A stretch of DNA of 13,730 nucleotides from contig CANRKE010000028.1 of the NCBI GenBank assembly GCA_947631135.1, forward strand, positions 1-13,730, written 5' to 3'. Each line of letters begins with the position of its first letter. The stretch's first letter is position 1. A program made the translations under genes and the position numbers. Origin of the DNA: an uncultured Bacilli bacterium (lineage in GTDB: Bacteria; Bacillota_I; Bacilli_A; RF39; UBA660). Below, one piece after another: positions 1 to 9,000 of this stretch. The notes beneath the pieces are model-generated. The model was not told the origin of the DNA. It made no database searches and saw nothing but the letters and a program-made list of their open reading frames with translations.

Positions 1-93
1 TTGCAACTTTTGTATTATGTAATTACTATGTATCTTATACCTCTATATTATCATATTTTTTTTAAGTTGTAAATTGTGTAACTGATTATATTT

Positions 94-137
94 AAAAATA
101 TTAAGAAATATAAATTATGATTATTTCTTAATATTTT
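94..137 (-). terminator. Long AT-rich hairpin after essC
   Basis: A perfect 16-bp inverted repeat has arms at 95-110 and 122-137 and an 11-nt loop. It lies 11 bases beyond the essC stop codon. Read on the minus strand, the hairpin is followed directly by a run of five T. The stem contains only two G-C pairs, so it would be weak per base pair, but its length and position suit an intrinsic terminator of the esaB-essC transcript. The remaining bases at the left edge (1-93) show no gene or other structure that I can support. Confidence 0.55.
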
Positions 138-148
138 ATTAATAAATT

Positions 149-3100
149 TTATTCTTTTTCTAATAGTTTAACAATATATGGGACACCTTGTTTTATATAA
201 TATCCAAATTTTTCTGGTAAAGTTTCATTTAGATATCTTGGACTCTTTGTTAATTTGATAGTAAATTGTTGTGCTAATCCATTACCTACAAATACTGCTT
301 CATTATTTGTAACGTAATTTTTATACCAAGTATTGTATTCTTCCTTCTTTATGTTCATTATAGTATCAACTATAATATATTTAAAGCATTCAATATCTTT
401 AACACTTTCAAACAATTTATCAAATTTATCTTGTTTTTCTTTAGATAATTTATTTTTAAAATTTTGTAATCCATATATTATACAAATATAATCCATATTT
501 GTTGCATTTGTGTCTTTAAGTTTATTAGCGATTTCTATAAGTTTATCAAATACTTCTTCAAATCTATCATTATAGTATACCAACTTATCTTGTTTAACAC
601 TTTCTTCATATAGTTCATTTGCATCTAAAATTATTGTAGACACCCCATTTGTATTTGTAAATGATTCAACAAGTCCTAATATAAATGATTTTATTTCATC
701 CATATCATTTCCAGATATCATTGATACTATTTTATTCTTGAAATTGAATAGTGCTGGTTGAATATTTTCTTTGTATAATCCAACAGGCATTCTTGATAAG
801 TCGCTAATATATTCAGATAATTCAGTATAAGTAACTTTATTTGGCAATACAGGTATTTTTTTAGCTTTTGGTAAATTACTTTCTATCAATGTTTTACATA
901 TATTGTTAATAACCTGTGTCATATTCTCATCGTTTGCAAATCGTGCAGTTTGAAATTCATAAATTGAATCATATTTTACCAATCCTCTTCCATCAATTTT
1001 GCTTGGTGTTATACCTCCAGTTTTTCCAAAAATTGACATGAAATCTGATGGATTAGCAAGTTGAAGTGATAATAAATTTGAAAAGTTTTGTTGTAATTTG
1101 TATCTTACACCACTTACACCACTTACAGTAAGTATAAATGTTATACCATATCTAATACCATCTCTTGTCATTGATTGAATATCTTCATCATATTTTTCAG
1201 CATTATCTTTAAATACTTCATAATTATTTATTACAATAACTATAATTGGTAAAGTTTTTCCACTATTCTTAATATATGTTTCATAATCACCATTATAATC
1301 AACAAATATTTTTTTTCTTTCTGCAATTTCATCATTTATTAGTTTAATTAAGTTATCTAATTTTTCTTCTTCACCTAACAGTACAATATCTCCTACTTGT
1401 GGTACTTTATTGTAAATTCTTAATGTTTCAGCACCATAATCTATTAAATATAAATTTACTTCTTCAGTTCTATGAGCTGTTATAATTGAGTAAATCAATG
1501 CATTTAATACCATTATTTTACCTGACCCAGGCATTCCATATACTATAGTATTTGAATTTGACACATCAATTGTTACTAAATTTTGTTCTTGTTTTGCAGG
1601 GTTATCATACTCACCAATAATTGGTTTTATATTAAATTGACTTTCTTTATAGTTATATTTTTTTCTTAGAGCATCAACAAATATTTTAGCTGGAATTTTT
1701 TCTAACCATAATGGTTTTACTTTTATATTTAAATTATTAGATAAATCTGACAAATACTTTACTATATTAGGTAATTCTTCACCATAAGATTTTAATTTTT
1801 TATTGTTTTTATCATTAACACTTTTAATTGTATATCCAACATTATCTATGAAATTTACAGATGTATCTATAGTTTTTTTAAATTTTTCAGTTTTATAGTA
1901 TTGAGCTCCTGCATATGCAGCTTGTCCCATAGTAAAATATTCATTATATCCAACTTGGAAAAAGAATCTACCTGTATTTTTAATCATTGCAGCATCAGGC
2001 ACTTTTATCATATCCATACTATCTTGTCTATCTTGAACTCTAAGGCAAACTTTAAATTTAGCATTACTCCATATTTGATCATTAACAACACCACTTGGTT
2101 TTTGGGTTGCTAAAATTAAATGTACTCCTAAACTACGACCAATACGAGCGATCGATATTAGTTGATCCATGAATTCTGGTTGTTGACTTTTTAATTCTGC
2201 AAATTCGTCACTTATTATAAATAAATGTGATATTGGTTCTTTTAAAAGCCCATCTCTATAAAATTTTTGGTATTTATATATATCGATAGTACTTTCGTTT
2301 AATTGCTCTCTAGCTTGAGCAAATAATTTTTGTCTTCTTTTTAATTCACTTTCTATAGAAGCAAAATTTCTTTTTATTTCTACAGTATCTAAGTTTGTTA
2401 TAACACCACATAAATGTGGTAATTTTATTCCACTTTCATTATTGTAAAATGCACCAGCTAAACCTCCTCCTTTATAATCAATCAATACAAATTGAACTTC
2501 TTTAGGACTGTAGTTAATAGCTAAAGATAATATGTATGTAATTAGAAATTCAGATTTACCAGATCCGGTCATACCTGCTATAAGTCCATGAGGACCATGG
2601 AATTTTTCATGTAAATCGATTTTTAAAATATCACCATTTTTATTTATTCCAACAGGTGAAGCTAAGGACCCAGTAGGATTGCTATTTTCCCATCTACTAA
2701 TAACATTTAATTGATCAATATTACCTACATTATATAGTTCTAAGAATGTTATGTTATCTGGTAGTAGATATTCCCCAGATTCCTGTATAATTGGTAAATT
2801 TGATAACGATAAACAACAATTTTTAATATTTATATCTGGTGTTATGATGTCTGCTTTAAACTCGATTTGCTTTTCAGTTACTAATTCACTCTCAAACATA
2901 GTTGATATATTTTGTTCTATATTAATAAATGTATTACATTCATCAGGTAATCCAAGTAATTTTTTATTATTTATCATAATACTAAATCCACAATTATTAT
3001 TTTTTTGTTCTAATAACGTTTTAATAAATTCATTATTTCTTATTGAATAGAAATCATCAGTAATTATTATATAGTATGGAACTATAATATTTCTTTTATT

Positions 3101-4717
3101 ATCATTTTTATTTTCCTTATTTTCCTCAATTCTCTTTTGTAATATATCATGTAAGTATGTTGTTATTTGCATAATATCCTCAGAATTAGTTCCAAAAAAT
3201 CTAATTGAATTATCATTATTCCAAGTAAAGGGTAACAGTTTTAAATACTCCCATTTACTACTATTTTTTTCATTGGTTAATATTACTAATTTTATATATT
3301 CATAACTGTGAAATGTTATTAATCTTAAAATAATTCCATCAATAAATTGCTTTGTTAAAAATTCATTACCTACAATAGCAGTAATATTCTTTTCATATAG
3401 AGAGAATGATATTGGAACATCTTTAATAATTTGTGTATCCCTTATTAGATTATCCATTATCAATCTTAAATTACTATCAACCATAGAAAAATGTTGTTCT
3501 GGATATTTAATTTCTATATCAGGTGTTACGTTTCCTATACCAATAGTAACATTAAGAAAATCATCGTGGTCCTTTTTTCTTTCCCATAGTGATCTTTTTC
3601 TATTTAATATTATATCTTCACATTCTTTTAATGATAAGTTATTTTCAATAATCGTCTTCTTTTGCCATTCTAATATTTCATTTATCATTTTTCTTTTTGA
3701 TTCTATATATTGTGTATATCTTTTTTTACTTTCTAAATCTTTTTTTTCTTTTTGTTTGTTTTCATAATTTCTATTTAATGTGGGCCACATAATCATTGAG
3801 GACAACATTGCCATACACATAACAAGTTGTGGTGCAGCTTGACCTAAAGTTTTGCTACCATCCATAACGGCTGATAAGGCATTCCATCCCGTCATCATAG
3901 ACACAATTCCCATAGTTAACATTGGTCCTACTACATATAGAAACGGTCTATCATCTTTTTCTTGTGGTTCAGGTGGTGGATCTATTTCAACTACAGTATG
4001 TTCTATTTTTGTAACAAAGCGTGGTGCTCTGAAAAAATAATCATCTGGCTCATATAATTCAACCTCATCACTTTCAGTTGTATCTATGTTATTTAATTGA
4101 ATTACTGATTCATTAGAAAATGAATTGTCTGAGAAAGATACTGATTTAAGTGGATTATTTATTATAAAAGTTTCATTTATTATAATTATTTTTAATCCCA
4201 TTATAAAAATTATATCTCCATTTTCAATTCCTTTACTTTGTACATTTATATTGTTAATATACATACCATCATTAACAAAACATTGTATTATATACTTGTT
4301 ATTTTGTCTTATTATTTTAGCATGATTTTCTGCAATTTTAGGTAATTTACATATAATAGTATTCATTGCATTGCTACCAATATTTATTTCATTTATGTTA
4401 TTGTTTATATGATATTGGGAAAAACTATAATCAAATATTGGTGAAAAATACAAAACATATAATTCTTTTGTTTTTTCAATATATATTTCATAAAACTGAT
4501 AATATGCAATTCGCACATTTTCATTTGCTATACCATTTATTAATATCTTTACTGTATTATTGCTTTTTAAATACCACATTTTTTCATTTTTTGTTATGGA
4601 TATTAAATTTCTTTTTTTGTTATTCTTATCATAATCATATATCCAATAATTACCATCTATATGTTCAGAAAAGCAAAAATTAGTGATTTTATCTTTCTTT
4701 ATTAATGATACTCTCAT
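149..4717 (-). CDS. essC: Type VII secretion FtsK/SpoIIIE-type ATPase EssC
   Basis: This is the motor of the Firmicute type VII (ESX-like, T7SSb) secretion system, a membrane ATPase that recruits and drives export of WXG100-type proteins. At 1522 residues it has the usual EssC length. Two N-terminal FHA-like domains are visible (about 1-95 and 100-190; the second has an INIGS start, NHAKI and a late NGDIIF motif). Two hydrophobic membrane segments follow (about 258-276 and 294-312), then a charged coiled stretch (315-375). Three FtsK-like ATPase modules come next. Module 1 is intact, with Walker A GMTGSGKS at 715-722 and Walker B FIISDEFA at 833-840. Module 2 has GMPGSGKI at 1061-1068 (Ile in place of Ser/Thr) and VINNYE where the acidic Walker B should be. 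Module 3 (from about 1330) has no recognisable P-loop. The ATG follows GGAGGG at 8-nt spacing, and esaB ends 15 bases upstream, so the two are probably cotranscribed. Identification is firm; substrates are not known from sequence. Confidence 0.95.
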   Translation of the reverse strand: MRVSLIKKDKITNFCFSEHIDGNYWIYDYDKNNKKRNLISITKNEKMWYLKSNNTVKILINGIANENVRIAYYQFYEIYIEKTKELYVLYFSPIFDYSFSQYHINNNINEINIGSNAMNTIICKLPKIAENHAKIIRQNNKYIIQCFVNDGMYINNINVQSKGIENGDIIFIMGLKIIIINETFIINNPLKSVSFSDNSFSNESVIQLNNIDTTESDEVELYEPDDYFFRAPRFVTKIEHTVVEIDPPPEPQEKDDRPFLYVVGPMLTMGIVSMMTGWNALSAVMDGSKTLGQAAPQLVMCMAMLSSMIMWPTLNRNYENKQKEKKDLESKKRYTQYIESKRKMINEILEWQKKTIIENNLSLKECEDIILNRKRSLWERKKDHDDFLNVTIGIGNVTPDIEIKYPEQHFSMVDSNLRLIMDNLIRDTQIIKDVPISFSLYEKNITAIVGNEFLTKQFIDGIILRLITFHSYEYIKLVILTNEKNSSKWEYLKLLPFTWNNDNSIRFFGTNSEDIMQITTYLHDILQKRIEENKENKNDNKRNIIVPYYIIITDDFYSIRNNEFIKTLLEQKNNNCGFSIMINNKKLLGLPDECNTFINIEQNISTMFESELVTEKQIEFKADIITPDINIKNCCLSLSNLPIIQESGEYLLPDNITFLELYNVGNIDQLNVISRWENSNPTGSLASPVGINKNGDILKIDLHEKFHGPHGLIAGMTGSGKSEFLITYILSLAINYSPKEVQFVLIDYKGGGLAGAFYNNESGIKLPHLCGVITNLDTVEIKRNFASIESELKRRQKLFAQAREQLNESTIDIYKYQKFYRDGLLKEPISHLFIISDEFAELKSQQPEFMDQLISIARIGRSLGVHLILATQKPSGVVNDQIWSNAKFKVCLRVQDRQDSMDMIKVPDAAMIKNTGRFFFQVGYNEYFTMGQAAYAGAQYYKTEKFKKTIDTSVNFIDNVGYTIKSVNDKNNKKLKSYGEELPNIVKYLSDLSNNLNIKVKPLWLEKIPAKIFVDALRKKYNYKESQFNIKPIIGEYDNPAKQEQNLVTIDVSNSNTIVYGMPGSGKIMVLNALIYSIITAHRTEEVNLYLIDYGAETLRIYNKVPQVGDIVLLGEEEKLDNLIKLINDEIAERKKIFVDYNGDYETYIKNSGKTLPIIVIVINNYEVFKDNAEKYDEDIQSMTRDGIRYGITFILTVSGVSGVRYKLQQNFSNLLSLQLANPSDFMSIFGKTGGITPSKIDGRGLVKYDSIYEFQTARFANDENMTQVINNICKTLIESNLPKAKKIPVLPNKVTYTELSEYISDLSRMPVGLYKENIQPALFNFKNKIVSMISGNDMDEIKSFILGLVESFTNTNGVSTIILDANELYEESVKQDKLVYYNDRFEEVFDKLIEIANKLKDTNATNMDYICIIYGLQNFKNKLSKEKQDKFDKLFESVKDIECFKYIIVDTIMNIKKEEYNTWYKNYVTNNEAVFVGNGLAQQFTIKLTKSPRYLNETLPEKFGYYIKQGVPYIVKLLEKE

Positions 4718-4732
4718 ATACTATTCCCTCCA

Positions 4733-4984
4733 TTATAATAAAACAAGATTTGATCCATTCAATATTTTTTCATCTTTTGGATTTGAATTATATGGAAACA
4801 CATATCCTGTGTCCCTATTAACAAGTTTGGTAGGATAGTTAACTGGATATTCACCTTGACTAATTTCATTAATTGCTTTTCCAAGTAAATATATTATATT
4901 TTTAATATTTTTATTAATTGGTATAAATATATCATATTCCTCTTCAATAAGAGGAACATATAATTTTATCATTATTTTGTTCAT
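4733..4984 (-). CDS. esaB: EsaB/YukD-like ubiquitin-fold T7SS protein
   Basis: This is an 83-residue cytosolic-looking protein without signal peptide or membrane segment. Its pattern suits the ubiquitin-like YukD/EsaB family: a first beta strand (IMIKLYVPL), an acidic turn, a second strand ending IPINKN, a central helix (about 26-42) and a C-terminal strand (SNLVLL). EsaB/YukD proteins are conserved accessory components of Firmicute type VII secretion and are encoded beside essC. Sequence similarity alone is modest because the family is short and divergent, so adjacency to essC carries much of the weight. Translation starts at an ATG behind GAGGTG. A sigma-A-like promoter lies immediately upstream (5010-5038), making this the first gene of the esaB-essC operon. 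Confidence 0.75.
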   Translation of the reverse strand: MNKIMIKLYVPLIEEEYDIFIPINKNIKNIIYLLGKAINEISQGEYPVNYPTKLVNRDTGYVFPYNSNPKDEKILNGSNLVLL

Positions 4985-5009
4985 ATATACACCTCTTTAT
5001 TCTAAGATA

Positions 5010-5038
5010 ATGATATCACATTGTTGTAAAACGGTCAA
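5010..5038 (-). promoter_or_regulatory. Sigma-A-type promoter of esaB-essC
   Basis: On the minus strand TTGACC (5033-5038) is separated by exactly 17 bases from TATCAT (5010-5015). Transcription would start near 5003, giving a leader of about 19 bases that still contains the GAGGTG ribosome binding site of esaB. Confidence 0.65.
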
Positions 5039-5062
5039 TTATTTATAATAAATTATTTATAA
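5037..5062. repeat. Two AT-rich 12-bp direct repeats at the esaB promoter
   Basis: AATTATTTATAA occurs at 5037-5048 and again at 5051-5062, spaced 14 bases start to start. The pair sits directly upstream of, and slightly overlaps, the -35 of the esaB-essC promoter. It could be an UP-element or a regulator site, or simply low-complexity AT sequence. Confidence 0.4.
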
Positions 5063-5178
5063 GAAGTTATTATTTTATATTTTCTTACATCCATTTAAAA
5101 TCTCATTTTTAAAGACTATTAACAATTTTTTCATAAGAAACTTATCCAATTAAAAATTAAATTATTTTTTATATATAG

Positions 5179-5207
5179 TTGAAAAATTGAAAGTATTATG
5201 TTATATT
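5179..5207 (+). promoter_or_regulatory. Sigma-A-type promoter of the small T7SS genes
   Basis: TTGAAA (5179-5184), a 17-base spacer, and TATATT (5202-5207) predict a start near 5214 and a leader of about 69 bases before the gene at 5283. A second, poorer combination (TTGAAA about 8 bases downstream with TATCGT) overlaps it. Together with the minus-strand promoter at 5010-5038 this makes the roughly 300-base gap 4985-5282 a divergent control region. Confidence 0.5.
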
Positions 5208-5228
5208 AATATCGTATAAATAGCTAGG

Positions 5229-5249
5229 ATAACTATAATATCAAGTTAT
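5229..5249 (+). promoter_or_regulatory. Short inverted repeat in the leader of the small T7SS genes
   Basis: ATAACT (5229-5234) and AGTTAT (5244-5249) form a 6-bp inverted repeat with a 9-base gap. It lies between the predicted transcription start and the strong GGAGGTGA ribosome binding site at 5271-5278. It may be an operator half-site pair or a weak leader hairpin; the arms are short enough to arise by chance in this AT-rich sequence. Confidence 0.25.
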
Positions 5250-5282
5250 TTTAGAATATTTTAATGATATGGAGGTGAAATA

Positions 5283-5582
5283 ATGGCAATAGGTAGTAGT
5301 CAAATAGGTACATTAAATATGCATAAAGCAAATATAGATAATTACCTTAAAAATGACGGATATATGCAATGTGGTCTTCCTGATGAATTTAATACCTTTG
5401 AATATGTAGTTGACCATTTGAGAGAGTGGGCTGATGAAACTGCTATTGGTAATGAAGCTCTAGGTGATCTTCAAACTTTAAATAATGGTATTAAACAATT
5501 AATTGACAATTCTTTATTGCTTTCTGATACTATACAAGAATTTATAGATAAGCAAATAGCTATAAATAATGGGTCAAATTAA
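5283..5582 (+). CDS. Small helical T7SS-associated protein (WXG100/Lap-like)
   Basis: This 99-residue soluble protein without signal peptide is predicted to be mostly helical. It opens with a short polar segment, then a region 33-56 containing EYVVDHLREWADE, then a turn with IGNEAL (55-60), and a long C-terminal helix (about 62-95). Size, helical hairpin layout and its place opposite essC suit a secreted or chaperone-like small partner of type VII secretion. The GN-containing turn followed by a long helix is reminiscent of the small proteins that accompany LXG toxins, but there is no WxG motif and I do not recognise the family with certainty. A YxxxD pattern (YLKND, 21-25) is present but lies N-terminally, not in the usual C-terminal export-signal position. 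It has a strong GGAGGTGA ribosome binding site, and the next gene follows after 73 bases on the same strand. Confidence 0.6.
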   Translation: MAIGSSQIGTLNMHKANIDNYLKNDGYMQCGLPDEFNTFEYVVDHLREWADETAIGNEALGDLQTLNNGIKQLIDNSLLLSDTIQEFIDKQIAINNGSN

Positions 5583-5655
5583 TATTGAATAAATAATAGA
5601 TTTAAAGGGTCTTATTAACTTTTATTCTAAATACTAAGTAAGGAGGAAATTATTA

Positions 5656-5997
5656 ATGGAAATAACTGCAAAAGAAATTGAAAGACAAGCAACACAAATA
5701 GATCTACAATCAGAAAATTTTGTAATGACATGTGGTCGTGTAGCAGACGATTTAATACATATTGCAATGATTGTTTCTTCTGAAGATAGTGAACTTTGTA
5801 AAACACTTACTAACTATGCTGAAACATATAATAATATTGCTGCTGTTGCTAAACAAAAATTTGAAAATCTTTCTATAATTATGCATACATTTGCTAATAA
5901 TACTATTTCAAATGAAGAAAGTACTCAAAGTGTAATCAATAATTATAATAGTGCATTAGATGATATAAATTCATTAATTGCTTCTATTAATCAATAA
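5656..5997 (+). CDS. WXG100-like small T7SS protein lacking the WxG motif
   Basis: This 113-residue soluble protein has the WXG100 layout: a short strand-like start (MEITAKEIERQA) leading into helix 1 (about 4-42), a polar turn (SSEDSE, about 41-46) where the WxG would be, helix 2 (about 47-80), and an extra C-terminal helix (about 88-112). The opening resembles the Ix(V/T)xxEELxxxA start typical of EsxA/YukE proteins. I infer that it is a substrate or co-substrate of the EssC motor encoded divergently. No Trp occurs anywhere in it, and no clean C-terminal YxxxD/E signal is present (the nearest is YNSALD, off by one). Its ribosome binding site is AAGGAGG. It is probably transcribed with the gene at 5283 and ends just before the terminator at 6015. 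Confidence 0.6.
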   Translation: MEITAKEIERQATQIDLQSENFVMTCGRVADDLIHIAMIVSSEDSELCKTLTNYAETYNNIAAVAKQKFENLSIIMHTFANNTISNEESTQSVINNYNSALDDINSLIASINQ

Positions 5998-6014
5998 TTA
6001 AGTTTTTAAAAATC

Positions 6015-6045
6015 AAAAATTGTACGTAATATGTACAATTTTTTT
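6015..6045. terminator. Bidirectional intrinsic terminator
   Basis: An 11-bp perfect stem (6015-6025 with 6033-6043) has a 7-base loop and ends in T runs on both strands. It serves the plus-strand small T7SS genes and the minus-strand helicase gene. The helicase stop codon (6044-6046) abuts the stem base, so two convergent genes share one compact terminator. Confidence 0.8.
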
Positions 6046-9000
6046 ATTTGTTCTCAAAAGATAATAAATTCTTAATATCATCTATAGTTAATCTAGATAC
6101 TAAATTCTTATCTCTATCTTCACCCTCTATTATTTTTTCACTTAATTTTCTTTTTTTATTTTGAAGCTCTATTATTCTTTCTTCAATTGTTCCCTTAGCA
6201 ACAAGTTTTATAACCTCAACAACATTTTTTTGACCAATTCTATGTGCTCTATCTGTTGCTTGGTTTTCAACTTGTGGATTCCACCACATATCTAGGTGTA
6301 TAACGACATCTGCACTTGTTAAATTAAGTCCAACACCACCAGCTTTTAAGGTCATTAAGAATATATTAGTATCATCTGAATTGAATTTATCTACTAATTC
6401 CTGTCTTTTCTTGCCAGTTACTGATCCATCTATTATATAATGTGATATTTTTTCTTTTTTAAATACTATTTTTAATTTATCAATCGCACTTTTAAAATTG
6501 CTAAATAAAAGTATTTTATGTCCATTACTGCATACTTCTTTTACAATATCTATTAAATTATCAATTTTACTACTTCCATAAGTATAGTTGTTTAGATAAA
6601 GTGATGGATCAATACAAATTTGTCTTAATCTAGTTAAGAGTGGTAATATCATAAATTTACCTTTATTAAATCCTTGTTCATTTAATATATTATCCATTTC
6701 TTTTTTTACTTTTTCAAGTTCAATTGAATATAGAGTTTTTTGATGTGGATTTAAATCTATATATATATTATTCTCTATTTTCTTTGGTAAATCTTTAATT
6801 ACATCTTTCTTAAGTCTTCTTAGCATAAATGATGATATTTGTTTATTTAATCTACCTAGTTTATCTAAGGATTCTTTTTGGAAATCAGAAACATTATAGT
6901 TTTTAGAAAATTTACTAAAATTAGATAAATATCCTGGCATTATATAATCAAATATACTCCATAATTCTAATACTGAATTTTCAAGTGGTGTACCTGTTAG
7001 AGCAAACTTTGTATCAGCATTAATCTTTTTAACTACTTTAGTAATACCTGCTTTTACATTTTTAATATTTTGTGCTTCATCAATAATACATACATCAAAA
7101 TGTAAATTTTCATAATAATCTTTATCTTCTCTTAATATTCCATAAGTAGTTATTATTATATTCTCTTTTATATTAGATTCTAATATTTCATGTCTATGAT
7201 TTTTATTTCCATCTAGTATTATATACTTAAGTTCAGGTGCAAATTTCTTTATTTCATTTTGCCAATTATATAGGATTGCTGTTGGAACAACTATAAGTGT
7301 TTTAAATTTTTTATTTTTTCTAATTTGTTCTAGTAGAAAATATATAATTTGTAATGATTTTCCTAACCCCATTTCATCAGCTAGTATTCCACCAAATCCA
7401 CACTCATGTATATTCTTTAACCATCTGACACCAACTTTTTGATAATCTCTTAATATTTTTAATTCTTTCTCTTTAAGTTCAATATCTTTATCTTTATATT
7501 TTTCAAATTTTTGTATCAATTCATCGAATAAATTGTTAGTTTCAATAAATTTATACTTTTTACTATTTTTTAGACTATCAATATATATAGCTTTATATTT
7601 AGGTAATATTCCCTCACCACTAGATATATCTTTTTGTTGCAAGTCTAGTTCATCAACAAAATTTTCAAGTTGTTCTAAATCATCTTTTGTGCTTTCTAGA
7701 TCTATTACATCCCCATTTTTAAGTCTATGATATTTCTTTTTTTGATTCAAACTTTCTAAAATATTAGCTAATTCTTTAGTTGGTATATCTCCCATATCAA
7801 AAGAATATTTCATAATATTATCTTTACCAATAGTAAAACTTGAGTGTGCACTTACTTTTCTTCTTATATTCATATTTTTAAGTCTATCTGTAATATATAC
7901 ATTATATTCTTTTAACATATCTGGTAGTTTTTCTTCTACAAAATATACTGCATTATCAAAACCATTTATATATATTTTACTATTTTCTTCGTCAATATTA
8001 AAACCATAATTTAATACTCTAGATAATATTTCTTTTTCATATATAATATCACGTACTATATTTCTTGATCTAATATCAAAATAATCTACTTCCTTATCAT
8101 CATACATAAATTTTAGTTCACATAATAAATTATTATTAACAATATCTAAACATATTTTTTCACTTGGCTTAGTTATTTTAATTTCTTTTTCTAATTCTTT
8201 ATCTAATTTTACATCACTTTTAATAAATGGAAGTACATTTTTCTTAAATTCATTAAAATCTTCTTTATCAAATTCTATATTAACATTATATACATCTAAA
8301 GTAGCAGAAATATATTGTTGTTGATATTTATTTAATTTATAAATCTTTTTTTCAGGTGGTATAAAAATATATTTATAATCATTATAAAAAATAATCATAT
8401 TATCAATGTCACATAATACATTATAAGAATCTTTATTCTTTTTAATTTCTATATTCATATTATAATCATCACTTATTTTATCCATATGATATATTATACC
8501 ATCAAAGCATAAATCAAATTCTTTTTTTTCTAGTATATTCATAAGTAATCTATAGTTTTTATTAGAAACAGTTATGGTATTATAATCTATGTCACCATCA
8601 TTATTAATTTTTGATAGAAAATTAAGTAATTCATTATCTATATCATCAAAGTAATGAATACTTGAATCATATGTTAAATTTTTACCAAATTTTAATGTAA
8701 AATCATCATAATTTCTACCATTTAGAATACTTTTTGCTTTAGAATTTAATGAGTAATATTGTTTGCCATCACCAATTTTTATTTTAAGTGTCAAACAAGA
8801 AGAATATTCACTACGTACTTCAATTTTTAAATCTAATTTTTTCTTTGGTTTTATAAGTATATTATTATCTGTATATTTTTTTATAAATGATTTTGCAATT
8901 TTCTTTTTAATTTCTTCTGCTGAATAATTTTTTATAAGTTCATCTTTTTCATTTATTAAGACTCCAAGTAAGTGTTTACAAGCACCATAATAACCAAATG

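Noticed and set aside
1..93. A gene or RNA at the left edge
   Set aside because: No ORF with a ribosome binding site and no tRNA-like or other structured element is visible; only AT-rich sequence.
1901..4683. Several 60-105-codon plus-strand frames opposite essC
   Set aside because: They lie wholly within a clearly coding minus-strand gene, have no family features and biased antisense composition.
5283..5582. LXG toxin or toxin fragment
   Set aside because: At 99 residues with no toxin domain and no LxG motif it is at most an accessory-type small protein.
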